A stretch of DNA of 64,000 bases from Bradyrhizobium sp. WD16 (GCF_024181725.1 NZ_CP028908.1:3647501-3711500); one strand, 5' to 3'. Numbered from the stretch's first letter, positions 51,863 through 61,221 are shown. Notes: a model not told the origin generated them from the sequence alone. Made by a program: numbers and translations.

Positions 51863-53173
51863 TTAGCGGCGCGCTCGCCCGATGCTCTCGTAGGCAAAGC
51901 CGTGCTCGGCCATCTCCTCGGGCCGATAGATGTTGCGCAGATCGACGATCACCGGCTGCGCCATCTCGCGCTTCAGCCGCCTGAGGTCGAGGGCGCGAAA
52001 CTGCTCCCATTCGGTGACGATGACGAGGGCGTCGGCGCCTTCGGCGCAGGCATAGGGATTGTCGCAATAGGCGATCGCGGGCAGCTCAAGCCTCGCCTGC
52101 TCCATGCCCTCGGGGTCGTAGGCCCTGACCTGCGCGCCCATGTCCTGCAGCGCGGTGATCAGCGGGATCGACGGCGCTTCGCGCATGTCGTCGGTATTGG
52201 GCTTGAAGGTCAATCCGAGCACACCGATGGTTTTGCCGCGCAACTGGCCGCCGAGCGCGGCGGCGACCTTGCGGGCCATCGCCCGCTTGCGGCTGTCGTT
52301 GACCGCCAGCACCGCCTCGACGATGCGCAGCGGCGCGTCGTGGTCCTGCGCCGTCTTGACCAGCGCGCGGGTGTCCTTGGGAAAGCACGAGCCGCCGAAG
52401 CCCGGTCCGGCATGCAGGAATTTCGAACCGATGCGGTTGTCGAGGCCGATGCCGCGGGCGACCTCCTGGACATCGGCGCCGGCGCGCTCGGCGAGATCGG
52501 CGATCTCGTTGATGAAGGTGATCTTGGTGGCGAGAAAGGCGTTGGCGGCGTACTTGATCAGCTCTGCCGTGCGCCGGCCGGTATACATGATCGGCGCCTG
52601 ATTGAGATAAAGCGGCCGGTAGATCTCGGTGATCACCTTGCGCGCGCGCTCGTCGTCGGTGCCGACCACGATGCGGTCGGGGTGTTTGAAATCGCGGATC
52701 GCCGCGCCCTCGCGCAGGAATTCCGGGTTGGAGGCGACGAGGACGTCGGCCTGCGGATTGGTCTCGGCGATGATGCGCTCGACGTCGTCGCCGGTGCCGA
52801 CCGGCACCGTCGACTTGGTGATCACGACCGTGAAGCCCGTGACGTTGGCCGCGATCTCGCGCGCCGCGGCGTGGACGTAGGTCAGATCGGCATGGCCGTC
52901 GCCACGACGGGATGGGGTGCCGACGGCGATGAAGACGGCATCGGCCTCGGCGACCGGGGCGGACAGATCGGCGGCGAAATCGAGCCGCCCGGCGGCGGTG
53001 TTGGTGGCGACGAGCTGGTTCAGCCCGGGTTCGAAGATCGGGATCTCGCCGCGCTGGAGGGCGGCGATCTTGCCGGCGTCCTTGTCGATGCAGGTGACGT
53101 GATGGCCGAAATCGGCGAAGCAGGCTCCGGAAACCAGGCCGACATATCCGGTGCCGATCATCGCAATGCGCAT
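51863..53173 (-). CDS. ugd: UDP-glucose 6-dehydrogenase
   Basis: 436 aa. It oxidises UDP-glucose to UDP-glucuronate in two NAD-dependent steps for exopolysaccharide synthesis. The start is MRIAMIGTGYVGLVSGACFADFG with the GxGxxG cofactor loop, then TKSTVPVGTG, SNPEFLREG, and the catalytic cysteine C263 in GPGFGGSCFPKD, followed by LGLTFKPNTDDMREAPS. Length and motifs are canonical. The start with GGAG upstream was chosen over an upstream ATG that adds ten unrelated residues. The next gene upstream is divergent. Confidence 0.93.
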   Translation of the reverse strand: MRIAMIGTGYVGLVSGACFADFGHHVTCIDKDAGKIAALQRGEIPIFEPGLNQLVATNTAAGRLDFAADLSAPVAEADAVFIAVGTPSRRGDGHADLTYVHAAAREIAANVTGFTVVITKSTVPVGTGDDVERIIAETNPQADVLVASNPEFLREGAAIRDFKHPDRIVVGTDDERARKVITEIYRPLYLNQAPIMYTGRRTAELIKYAANAFLATKITFINEIADLAERAGADVQEVARGIGLDNRIGSKFLHAGPGFGGSCFPKDTRALVKTAQDHDAPLRIVEAVLAVNDSRKRAMARKVAAALGGQLRGKTIGVLGLTFKPNTDDMREAPSIPLITALQDMGAQVRAYDPEGMEQARLELPAIAYCDNPYACAEGADALVIVTEWEQFRALDLRRLKREMAQPVIVDLRNIYRPEEMAEHGFAYESIGRARR

Positions 53174-53372
53174 GCTGCGGTTCGCTCCTGCTTCCAAAAA
53201 CAACGGGCCGATGGCCGGTGAGTTGCCGGCCTTGTAGCAACTGGCTCGCGGGCTGACGAGGCCGCGCGGGCCCCGGCTTCCCGCCGGACGGGCGGTCCAC
53301 AGGCCGATTCTGCGCCGCTCCGGAACGGTGGTAGGGGAGAAGGGTGACCGATTTGCGAAGCCCCTCGAGGCG

Positions 53373-54719
53373 ATGAAAAACGATCAACTGCTCGCCAACA
53401 TTTCCGAGTACTGCCGGCAGGCGGGGATGGCCGAATCGACCTTCGGCCGCCTGGCCGTCAATGACGGCAAGCTGGTCTCGCGCCTGCGCGAGGGCAAGCG
53501 CATCACGACGGATACGCTGGAGCGGATCCGGGCCGTCCTGGATGGCGCTCTGCCGGCGCCGCAGCGCCGCCCGGAACCGCCGCCGGAGCGGCGCGACCCC
53601 CGGGGCAACTTCCGCTTCTTCGAAAACCGCCAGAAATACCTGCTGTTCGTCCACACCTGCAGCGAAAAACGGGTGATCGCCCATCGGATCGAACTGGAAC
53701 TTGGCAGCATCCACCCCCGGCCACCGGCCCTGCGGCTGTTCGATGCCGGGGTCGGGGATGGTACGGTGCTGGCCCGGGTTCTGCGCGCAATGCATGCCCG
53801 TTTTCCCCACATGCCGTTTTATGTGGCAGGCAAGGAGATCAGCCTCGAAGACGTTCGCCTGACCCTGGAGAAGCTGCCCGACCGCCTCTACGAGCATCCG
53901 GCCACGGTCTTCGTCCTGACCAACATGTATTACGCCGAGGCGCCGTGGCTCGCCCCTCGCTCCCCGGCCGCGGCCGCGGCGATGATCTGGCGGGAGGTGG
54001 CCCTGACCGGCTCCACATCTGGGGATTTCGAGGCCCAGATCGCCGAATTGCAGCCTTTTCTTGAGGAAAACTGGCGGGCCAGCATCAGCCCCCGCTCGGG
54101 CATGCCGGTTTATGAGCGCCCGATTGCCCTGGTTTTCTACCGCGACGACCACCGTTTCCTGCTCGATTCGGTGATTCCCAGGGCGGGCAAGGTCGAGGCG
54201 GGTTTCGACCTCGTGATCGCGTCGCAGCCCTATCGTGCCAAATCCTCGGTCTCGTTCCGGGCCAAGCGGATCATCGCACCGCTGGCCAGGGCGTTGCGGC
54301 CGGGAGGGCGGCTGATCGGAATTCACTCGTATGGCCATGATCCGGGGATGGAGATCATCGATGCGGTCTGGCCGGGAGAAAATCCTTTCGCCGTCAGCCG
54401 CCATGAGATATTGCGCGCGGTCAAATACGAGCTCGGTCCGGACGGGCGGAACCTGAACTTCAACGCCTATTCTGACGCCCGGTCGATTTTCCGGTATGAT
54501 ATGGAAGCATTGCCCAATGAGGTGACCGGGTCTATCGGCACATCAACGGCCTTTGCAGCCTGGAATGCGGCGGTGTATGTCGCTCAGGTCGAGGATGACC
54601 GGTTGGCGGATATCACCCAGAACGGGCAATATCTCGACACCAGTCGGGAGGTCCTGCGCCGGCACAACGGCCTGTGGTTCTACGACGAGTCCTACGTCAT
54701 CTCGCGTCGGCGGGACTGA
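53373..54719 (+). CDS. HTH-methyltransferase fusion protein next to metK
   Basis: 448 aa. Residues 1-65 form a helix-turn-helix-like segment (ISEYCRQAGMAESTFGRLAVNDGKLVSRLREGK), followed by a proline-rich linker. From about residue 95 a Rossmann-type methyltransferase domain follows; FDAGVGDGTVLARVLR with D124 in the first motif is the SAM-binding loop. A LARALRPGGRLIGIHSYG block is the later catalytic-fold strand. I do not know a characterised member. Its place just before metK and ahcY suggests it senses or uses SAM and may regulate the SAM cycle. This is inference. GAGG precedes the ATG; 55 bp separate it from metK. Confidence 0.68.
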   Translation: MKNDQLLANISEYCRQAGMAESTFGRLAVNDGKLVSRLREGKRITTDTLERIRAVLDGALPAPQRRPEPPPERRDPRGNFRFFENRQKYLLFVHTCSEKRVIAHRIELELGSIHPRPPALRLFDAGVGDGTVLARVLRAMHARFPHMPFYVAGKEISLEDVRLTLEKLPDRLYEHPATVFVLTNMYYAEAPWLAPRSPAAAAAMIWREVALTGSTSGDFEAQIAELQPFLEENWRASISPRSGMPVYERPIALVFYRDDHRFLLDSVIPRAGKVEAGFDLVIASQPYRAKSSVSFRAKRIIAPLARALRPGGRLIGIHSYGHDPGMEIIDAVWPGENPFAVSRHEILRAVKYELGPDGRNLNFNAYSDARSIFRYDMEALPNEVTGSIGTSTAFAAWNAAVYVAQVEDDRLADITQNGQYLDTSREVLRRHNGLWFYDESYVISRRRD

Positions 54720-54742
54720 CGTTTCATGATCATCAATGCGGA

Positions 54743-54768
54743 CCGCTGGAGTGGTCCAGCGGAAGGGG
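54743..54768 (+). promoter_or_regulatory. Hairpin adjoining the metK ribosome-binding site
   Basis: CCGCTGGA (54743-54750), loop GTGG and TCCAGCGG (54755-54762) form a perfect 8-bp stem whose last two bases touch the ribosome site GGAAGGGG (54761-54768) of metK. It could tune translation. It does not match the SAM-II, SAM-V or SAM/SAH riboswitch patterns that I can recall. Confidence 0.5.
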
Positions 54769-54774
54769 TTCTTG

Positions 54775-55971
<1,197 letters not shown>

Positions 55972-56000
55972 GAGCCGCGGTCGGCTCGTTCACACCACAT

Positions 56001-56127
56001 CGTCATGGCCGGGCTCGTCCCGGCCATCCACGTCTTAGGCATCGATGCCCTCCAGACGTAGATGCCCTGCAGAGCAGACTGGTCTACGCAGTCTGCACAA
56101 GACCGACTGCTATTGCCGGGCATGACG
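56001..56127. repeat. Long interspersed palindrome (CGTCATGGCCGGG type), copy 3
   Basis: Left end CGTCATGGCCGGGCTCGTCC and right end TGCCGGGCATGACG, 127 bp, between metK and ahcY. It contains an extra inner segment compared with the 91-92-bp copies. Confidence 0.8.
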
Positions 56128-56182
56128 GCGGAGGCAGACCCTCGGGCCCGCGGGCCACTTCAAAGAGACAAGAGGAAAATTC

Positions 56183-57586
56183 ATGAGCAACGCCGACTAC
56201 ATCGTCAAGGACATCGGTCTCGCCGAATTCGGCCGCAAGGAGATCGATCTCGCCGAGACCGAAATGCCGGGCCTGATGGCGACCCGTGCCGAATTCGGCG
56301 CTTCGCAGCCGCTGAAGGGCGCCCGCATTGCCGGCTCCCTGCACATGACCATCCAGACCGCGGTGCTGATCGAGACGCTCAAGGCGCTCGGCGCCGATGT
56401 CCGCTGGGTGTCGTGCAACATCTATTCGACCCAGGACCACGCCGCCGCGGCGATTGCCGCCGCCGGCATTCCGGTGTTCGCCTTCAAGGGCGAGAGCCTG
56501 AAGGAATACTGGGACTTTACCGCCAAGCTGTTCGACTGGCATGGCGGCGGCGTGCCCAACATGATCCTCGACGACGGCGGCGATGCCACCATGTTCGTCC
56601 ATCAGGGCCTGCGCGCCGAGAACGGCGACACCGCCTTCCTCGACAAGGCCGAGAGCGAGGAAGAGGAGATCTTCTACGCCCTGATCAAGAAGAAGCTCGC
56701 CGAGAAGCCGAAGGGCTGGTTCGCCGAACTCGCGAAGAGCATCCGCGGCGTCTCCGAGGAGACCACCACCGGCGTCAACCGCCTCTATCAGCTCGCCGCC
56801 GCCGGCAAGCTGCTGTTCCCGGCGATCAACGTCAACGACAGCGTCACCAAGTCGAAGTTCGACAATCTCTATGGCTGCCGCGAGTCGCTGGTCGACGCCA
56901 TCCGCCGCGGCACCGACGTGATGATGTCGGGCAAGGTCGCCTTCGTCGCCGGCTTCGGCGATGTCGGCAAGGGCTCGGCGGCGTCGCTGCGCCAGGCCGG
57001 CTGCCGCGTGCTGGTGGCCGAGGTCGATCCGATCTGCGCGTTGCAGGCGGCGATGGAGGGCTACGAGGTCGTCACCATCGAGGACGCGCTGCCGCGCGCC
57101 GACATCTACGTCACCGCCACCGGCAACCGCGACATCATCACCATCGAGCACGTGCGGGGGATGAAGGATCGCGCCATCGTCTGCAACATCGGCCACTTCG
57201 ACAACGAGATCCAGGTCTCGTCGCTGCGGAACTACAAGTGGACCAACATCAAGCCGCAGGTCGACGAGATCGAACTCGCCTCGGGCAAGCGCATCATCCT
57301 GCTGTCGGAAGGCCGGCTGGTAAATCTCGGCAACGCCATGGGCCATCCGTCGTTCGTGATGTCGGCCTCCTTCACCAACCAGACCATCGCCCAGATCGAG
57401 CTCTGGACCAACCCGGGCAAGTACGACGAGAAGGTCTATACGCTGCCCAAGCATCTCGACGAGAAGGTCGCCATGCTGCATCTGAACAAGATCGGCGTGA
57501 AGCTGACCAAGCTCAAGCCCGAGCAGGCCGCCTATATCGGCGTGCCGCAGGACGGCCCGTTCAAGGCGGATCACTATCGCTACTGA
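56183..57586 (+). CDS. ahcY: S-adenosylhomocysteine hydrolase (adenosylhomocysteinase)
   Basis: 467 aa. It splits S-adenosylhomocysteine into adenosine and homocysteine and thereby removes the inhibitor made by methyltransferases. The NAD-binding loop is [12 protein letters not shown], with the conserved [30 protein letters not shown] and [21 protein letters not shown] blocks. The C-terminus [10 protein letters not shown] is canonical. AGAGGA lies before the ATG. It is separated from metK by 211 bp holding a palindromic repeat. A clear terminator follows. Confidence 0.96.
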   Translation: MSNADYIVKDIGLAEFGRKEIDLAETEMPGLMATRAEFGASQPLKGARIAGSLHMTIQTAVLIETLKALGADVRWVSCNIYSTQDHAAAAIAAAGIPVFAFKGESLKEYWDFTAKLFDWHGGGVPNMILDDGGDATMFVHQGLRAENGDTAFLDKAESEEEEIFYALIKKKLAEKPKGWFAELAKSIRGVSEETTTGVNRLYQLAAAGKLLFPAINVNDSVTKSKFDNLYGCRESLVDAIRRGTDVMMSGKVAFVAGFGDVGKGSAASLRQAGCRVLVAEVDPICALQAAMEGYEVVTIEDALPRADIYVTATGNRDIITIEHVRGMKDRAIVCNIGHFDNEIQVSSLRNYKWTNIKPQVDEIELASGKRIILLSEGRLVNLGNAMGHPSFVMSASFTNQTIAQIELWTNPGKYDEKVYTLPKHLDEKVAMLHLNKIGVKLTKLKPEQAAYIGVPQDGPFKADHYRY

Positions 57587-57614
57587 GGCCGAGCCAAGGC
57601 TCACGGCAGACAAC

Positions 57615-57642
57615 AAGCCCCGGAGCGATCCGGGGCTTTTTT
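57615..57642 (+). terminator. Rho-independent terminator after ahcY
   Basis: A 10-bp stem AAGCCCCGGA / TCCGGGGCTT with a GCGA loop is followed by a run of T. It lies 30 bp after the ahcY stop codon and is an almost ideal intrinsic terminator on the plus strand. Confidence 0.9.
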
Positions 57643-57776
57643 GATGGGTGCGCAACGTCGCGGCGGATTGGCGTAGACGCCGGCCCTCGACCAACGGTCG
57701 TCCTCCGCGAAAGCGTTACAATATGCACACATCTGATCCGCAGCCGGGAAAGCGGCCACTGTTTCAGCCTTTCCGT

Positions 57777-57820
57777 CGTCATGCCCGGCCTTGTGCCGGG
57801 CATCCACGATTTTGAAGCCT
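57777..57820. repeat. Truncated half of the CGTCATGCCCGG palindrome, copy 4
   Basis: Only the left hairpin CGTCATGCCCGGC-GCCGGGCATCCACG is present. The right half is missing, replaced by the first bases of the 122-bp inverted-repeat element (stub ATTTCGGTGACAT at 57822-57834). Confidence 0.75.
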
Positions 57821-57835
57821 CATTTCGGTGACATC

Positions 57836-57957
57836 ATTTCGGTGACAGTGCATTTAATTGAGCTAGCCCGTAGAGCCCGTCAGGAGGGGCCGAAGGCTTG
57901 GCGATGCTTGGCTGCTTCCACCACTTCGTCGGGGTATTAAGTGCAGTGTCACCGTAA
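57836..57957. mobile_element. 122-bp inverted-repeat element (MITE-like), copy 1
   Basis: The left end reads ATTTCGGTGACAGTGCATTT; the right end is GTGCAGTGTCACCGTAA, its imperfect reverse complement (about 25-bp ends with four or five mismatches). No ORF of note. It is almost identical to copies at 59.0 and 59.3 kb. A 13-bp stub of the same left end sits just before it. The right end merges in frame with the toxin fragment. Confidence 0.85.
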
Positions 57958-58004
57958 CTCTGATCGGATCCTTTGGTGCTGGTCTGGGCGCTTTTGGCGC
58001 TGCC

Positions 58005-58310
58005 ATGGACAGGCTTGCGGATGCTTGGGCGGGCGGTGCAGTTTACGAACAAAGGCAGACGCCGGATCAGGAGGCACTGAAAGATATTGTCAAAGGTGCT
58101 ACGAACGACGGTCGCAAACCTCTTTCCGTTCCCGACACCGAAACGGTGCTCGATTGGGCAAAGGAGACAAATTACCCTGGCGTCCGGGCCGGGGTTGGAG
58201 ATGTCTCGCGACCATCGAATTGGGCTGGGGGCAATGGGCAGCCGCATATACACGTTCCTGGTGTTGGTAGCGGACATGTTCCTGTCGAAGATGGCGTGAT
58301 GCCACGGTGA
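58005..58310 (+). CDS. Orphan C-terminal toxin domain (polymorphic-toxin type), 5'-truncated
   Basis: Last 101 codons of a probable larger secreted toxin. The frame stays open upstream through LIGSFGAGLGAFGAA, a glycine-rich segment usual before C-terminal toxin modules, into the 122-bp element. Motifs are DWAKETNYPGVRAGVGD, PSNWAGGNGQPHIHVPG and GSGHVPVEDGVMPR. From memory this pattern matches the 'polymorphic toxin type 24'-like tips of RHS and filamentous-haemagglutinin proteins; exact class is uncertain. No ribosome site or complete export domain is present, so it is a detached tip, perhaps inactive. The stop overlaps the next gene's start. Confidence 0.6.
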   Translation: MDRLADAWAGGAVYEQRQTPDQEALKDIVKGATNDGRKPLSVPDTETVLDWAKETNYPGVRAGVGDVSRPSNWAGGNGQPHIHVPGVGSGHVPVEDGVMPR

Positions 58311-58918
58311 TGAGTAAAATGCTAAATCTGTGTGGCTTTGTGGTTGTTAGGAAACCGGAGTTTGCGGCGAACGAACTCATTAGACCGAACTTGCGCCTTG
58401 GCAATCTTCTTTACCAAGGTGTTGATCGGCTTCGTTGGGAGGACCTGGAGGTCGCCCACTACAACCGAACTTTGCCGACCGCAATGATCCCCATATTCGA
58501 GGAGCTTGAGCGGGAGAATAACGATCTCTCTGGGCTAAAGCTGCTGAAAGATCTGAGCAAAGCCCAGCGGACGTTAAGCCTCGCTTCTGCGGTCTCAGAA
58601 ATCATAGGCATATGGTCCGTCGAGCTCGAGCAAATCAAGGGATCCCAGGACCATCCCCTTAATTGGAATTTCTTGGGGTTCGATTGCTTTGGATTGGGAG
58701 AATGGTCTCTTTTGCTTGAAGGCGTGTTCGCTCACCCGAATCTGTTTCCTGGGCTGATGGGCAACCTAAATGAAAATGGACTATTACGGTCTGAACAGGC
58801 GTGCCTTGAGCTGAGGGAGCGCTATCTCGCTCTTTCAGAAGAGGAATTGGTCGAGCCGCTTATGCAAAGCAGTTCGGTAACAAACGTTAAGATCTTTGGT
58901 CCCCGTTGCGTATCGTAA
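58310..58918 (+). CDS. Probable immunity protein for the orphan toxin tip
   Basis: 202 aa, no signal peptide or membrane segment. The ATG overlaps the toxin TGA (TGATG), which is typical of toxin-immunity pairs. Base composition is visibly less GC-rich than neighbours, and the codon choice differs, consistent with recent transfer. Blocks such as LLKDLSKAQRTLSLASAVSEIIG and FDCFGLGEWSLLLEGVF show no family I recognise. The immunity role is inferred from order, overlap and composition. Between copies of mobile repeats on both sides. Confidence 0.55.
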   Translation: MSKMLNLCGFVVVRKPEFAANELIRPNLRLGNLLYQGVDRLRWEDLEVAHYNRTLPTAMIPIFEELERENNDLSGLKLLKDLSKAQRTLSLASAVSEIIGIWSVELEQIKGSQDHPLNWNFLGFDCFGLGEWSLLLEGVFAHPNLFPGLMGNLNENGLLRSEQACLELRERYLALSEEELVEPLMQSSSVTNVKIFGPRCVS

Positions 58919-58921
58919 CCG

Positions 58922-58998
58922 GAATTACGGTGACAGGTGCGCCGAATTACGGTGACACTGCACTAAATTAGCCGAGACGCTCTGCAATGGCCCGTCTG
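58922..58998 (+). mobile_element. 5' end of a RAYT (REP-associated tyrosine) transposase element, gene cut after four codons
   Basis: GAATTACGGTGACA occurs twice (58922 and 58944) and is followed by CTGCACTAAATTAGCCGAG and an ATG at 58987. The frame reads M-A-R-L then runs into the left end of 122-bp element copy 2, giving a stop. The same leader and the same first codons precede the RAYT fragment at 61.1 kb, where they continue. The leader is the inverse complement of the 122-bp element's right end. Confidence 0.7.
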
Positions 58999-59000
58999 GA

Positions 59001-59122
59001 ATTTCGGTGACAGTGCATTTAATTGAGCTAGCCCGTAGAGCCCGTCGGGAGGGGCCGAAGGCTCGGCGATGCTTGGCTGCTTCCACCACTTCGTCGGGGT
59101 ATTAAGTGCAGTGTCAACGTAA
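59001..59122. mobile_element. 122-bp inverted-repeat element (MITE-like), copy 2
   Basis: Same length and ends as copy 1, with scattered substitutions (GTCGGGAGG for GTCAGGAGG; GTCAACG for GTCACCG near the right end). It abuts the cut RAYT start on the left and an IS256-type transposase tail on the right. Confidence 0.85.
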
Positions 59123-59248
59123 CTCCGCGGTGAGGTCTGGCCGAAAACACGCGAGCAGCGCTGCTGGGTGCACAAGACTGCGAACGTGCTCGCCAAGCTG
59201 CCGAAGAGCCAGCAGCCGAAGGCCAAGCGCGCATTGCAGGAGATCTGA
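59123..59248 (+). pseudogene. C-terminal fragment of an IS256-family transposase
   Basis: The frame reads LRGEVWPKTREQRCWVHK then TANVLAKLPKSQQPKAKRAL and ends at TGA, the well-known internal block of IS256-type (mutator) transposases. All catalytic residues upstream are absent. The fragment is bounded by two copies of the 122-bp element, so it was cut by or between insertions. Confidence 0.85.
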
Positions 59249-59271
59249 ATTTCGGTGACAGTGCATTTAAT
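59249..59271. mobile_element. Stub of the 122-bp element left end
   Basis: ATTTCGGTGACAGTGCATTT occurs immediately after the IS256 stop and 5 bp before copy 3. It is the left end only, similar to the stub before copy 1. Confidence 0.7.
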
Positions 59272-59276
59272 ACAGA

Positions 59277-59398
59277 ATTTCAGTGACAGTGCATTTAATT
59301 GAGCTAGCCCGTAGAGCCCGTCAGGAGGGGCCGAAGGCTCGGCGATGCTTGGCTGCTTCCATTACTTCGTCGGGGTATTAAGTGCAGTGTCACCGTAA
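59277..59398. mobile_element. 122-bp inverted-repeat element (MITE-like), copy 3
   Basis: Starts ATTTCAGTGACAGTGCATTT and ends GTGTCACCGTAA, 122 bp, with a few substitutions relative to copies 1 and 2. The right end adjoins the truncated group II intron. Confidence 0.85.
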
Positions 59399-59518
59399 CT
59401 GTGGTCAGAGACCCTGGCATGTATGGACGCTCTTCGACCAGGAACCGGGAGGTCTCTCGCTCGACCACAGGCCGCATGGCCGTCTGGTCCGCATCGGGAA
59501 GGCGATGAGCCGAAGCCG

Positions 59519-61063
59519 ATGATGCACGAACGGGAGAAGTCAGACCCTGCCATAGTAGCCGTGAAGCCTGCGAACACAGCCGATCGACCGGAGATGGCGC
59601 GAGCAGTTGTGGAGCAGGTGGAGCCAAGGGCAGGGGCCGAGGAGAACGCGACACAGGACGGCACGCACCGGACACCGAGCCGGGCTGACGTGTCCCCCGG
59701 ACTGGAGCGCGTACGACAAACTGCGAGGGGGCTGAAGGAGAAGTTCACCGCGCTCCTGCACCATGTCGATACCGATCTGCTGCTAACCGCCTATCACGCG
59801 TTGAAACGCGAGGCGGCGGCTGGCGTGGACGGGATGACATGGCGCGACTACGGCGAGGATATCGAGCGCAGGCTCGAGGACCTGCACGGCCGTATTCATC
59901 GGGGAGCGTATCGAGCGCAACCGTCGCGGCGGACGTTCATACCGAAGCCGGATGGCAGAGCGCGCCCGCTCGGCATCGCGACGCTGGAGGACAAGATCGT
60001 CCAGCGCGCGCTGGTCGAGGTGCTGAACGCGATCTACGAGGAAGACTTCCTCGGGTTCAGCTACGGCTTCCGACCAGGGCGGAGCCAGCATCTTGCGCTG
60101 GACGCGCTGGCGGTCGGGATCGATCGCACACAGGTGAACTGGATAGTGGACGCCGACATCGCGGGGTTCTTCGACACGGTCAGCCACGACTGGCTGATCC
60201 GCTTCGTCGAGCACCGCATCGGCGACCAACGGGTGCTCCGCCCGATCCGCAAATGGCTGACGGTCGGGGTGATGGAAGACGGGGTGGTGACGCCGAGCGA
60301 GGTGGGCACGCCGCAGGGCGCGGTCATCTCACCACTGCTGGCGAACATCTACCTGCATTACGTCTTCGATCTCTGGGCGCAGCAATGGCGCAAACGCCAT
60401 GCCCGAGGGAACGTCATTCTGGTGCGCTATGCCGACGACATCGTCGCCGGCTTCGAGCACAAGGCCGATGCCGAGAGGTTCTTGACGGAGCTTCGTCAAC
60501 GGATGGCCGAGTTCGCGTTGTCGCTGCATCCGGACAAGACGCGCCTGATCGAGTTTGGCTGCTTCGCGGCGGCAAACCGAAAGCGGCGCGGCCTTGGCAA
60601 ACCGGAGACGTTCAACTTCCTGGGCTTCACGCATATCTGCGGACGCACGCGCAAGGGATACTTCCAGCTCCGGCGGAGGTCCCGAGGTGATCGGATGCGG
60701 AGTAAGCTGCGTGAAGTCAAAATGGAGCTGAACAGGCGACGGCATGAACCGATCTCGAAGCAGGGGCATTGGCTGAAACAGGTCGTCACCGGCTGGTACA
60801 ATTATCATGCCGTACCGACCAACGGCCCTGCGCTCTGCGCCTTCCGCGACCGCGTGGCCGAACTCTGGCACCGCACGCTTCAGCGGCGAAGCCAGAAAGA
60901 CCGGACCCCATGGGATCGCATGAGGCAAATCGCCAAGCAGTGGCTACCCGTACCCAATATCCGCCATCCCTGGCCCAACCGCCGCTTCGCCGTCACTCAT
61001 CCAAGGTGGGAGCCGGATGCCTTAATCGGGCCCGTCCGGTTCTGTGCGGGGGGCGTCCAGTAA
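59519..61063 (+). CDS. ltrA: Group II intron reverse transcriptase/maturase
   Basis: 514 aa. The reverse-transcriptase palm has GIATLEDKIVQRALVEVLNAIY, FLGFSYGFRPGRSQH, DADIAGFFDTVSHDWL, GTPQGAVISPLLANIYLHYVFD and the catalytic YADD at residues 304-307. FNFLGFTHICGRTRKG and the C-terminal maturase region with FAVTHPRWEPD follow. There is no HNH endonuclease domain. The ORF is intact, and its last codons overlap intron domain V. Because the intron RNA is truncated, the enzyme could act only in trans. The second of two adjacent ATGs is also possible; the frame is open upstream. Confidence 0.93.
   Translation: MMHEREKSDPAIVAVKPANTADRPEMARAVVEQVEPRAGAEENATQDGTHRTPSRADVSPGLERVRQTARGLKEKFTALLHHVDTDLLLTAYHALKREAAAGVDGMTWRDYGEDIERRLEDLHGRIHRGAYRAQPSRRTFIPKPDGRARPLGIATLEDKIVQRALVEVLNAIYEEDFLGFSYGFRPGRSQHLALDALAVGIDRTQVNWIVDADIAGFFDTVSHDWLIRFVEHRIGDQRVLRPIRKWLTVGVMEDGVVTPSEVGTPQGAVISPLLANIYLHYVFDLWAQQWRKRHARGNVILVRYADDIVAGFEHKADAERFLTELRQRMAEFALSLHPDKTRLIEFGCFAAANRKRRGLGKPETFNFLGFTHICGRTRKGYFQLRRRSRGDRMRSKLREVKMELNRRRHEPISKQGHWLKQVVTGWYNYHAVPTNGPALCAFRDRVAELWHRTLQRRSQKDRTPWDRMRQIAKQWLPVPNIRHPWPNRRFAVTHPRWEPDALIGPVRFCAGGVQ
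61010..61042 (+). ncRNA. Group II intron domain V
   Basis: The hairpin starts GAGCCGGATGC and ends GTCCGGTTC, with an internal bulge, which is the usual layout of domain V for this intron class. A further hairpin with a branch-point-like A (GCGTCC / GGACGT) follows as domain VI. Domain V overlaps the end of the RT gene. Confidence 0.75.
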
Positions 61064-61110
61064 TGGACGTCCCTACCGCGATTGCACTAAATTAGCCGAA
61101 GCTCTCAGCT

Positions 61111-61221
61111 ATGGCCCGTCTCGCCCGCGTCGTCATTCCCGGCATTCCGCATCACGTCACCCAGCGCGGCAACGGCCGCGCGCGGACATTTTTCAGCAAT
61201 GCAGATGATGCGCTCTGCCGC
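61111..61221 (+). pseudogene. N-terminal fragment of a RAYT transposase
   Basis: The frame MARLARVVIPGIPHHVTQRG then NGRARTFFSNADDALC is the start of REP-associated tyrosine transposases of the IS200/IS605 Y1 type. The HUH motif and catalytic tyrosine regions are missing; after 37 codons the similarity ends. The leader before the ATG matches the copy at 58.96 kb. Confidence 0.85.

Larger units (their letters stand above)
59399..61082 (+). mobile_element. Group II intron, 5'-truncated
   Basis: Only about 120 bp lie between the 122-bp element and the reverse-transcriptase start, too little for ribozyme domains I-III of a bacterial group II intron (usually 400 bp or more). The 3' part, with domains V and VI, is present and ends near 61082, where RAYT leader sequence resumes. 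The intron therefore entered a RAYT element and later lost its 5' end, so it cannot splice by itself. Confidence 0.75.

Noticed and set aside
54720-54774. SAM-responsive riboswitch before metK
   Set aside because: The leader before metK is only 55 bp and contains one hairpin. It lacks the conserved core sequences of SAM-II, SAM-V and SAM/SAH aptamers as far as I can recall them.
55972-56182. SAH riboswitch before ahcY
   Set aside because: The gap is mostly a genome-wide palindromic repeat, and no SAH-aptamer core was found.
59839-60690. Alternative-frame ORF of 283 codons within the reverse-transcriptase gene
   Set aside because: It is a shadow frame; the RT frame has all catalytic motifs.
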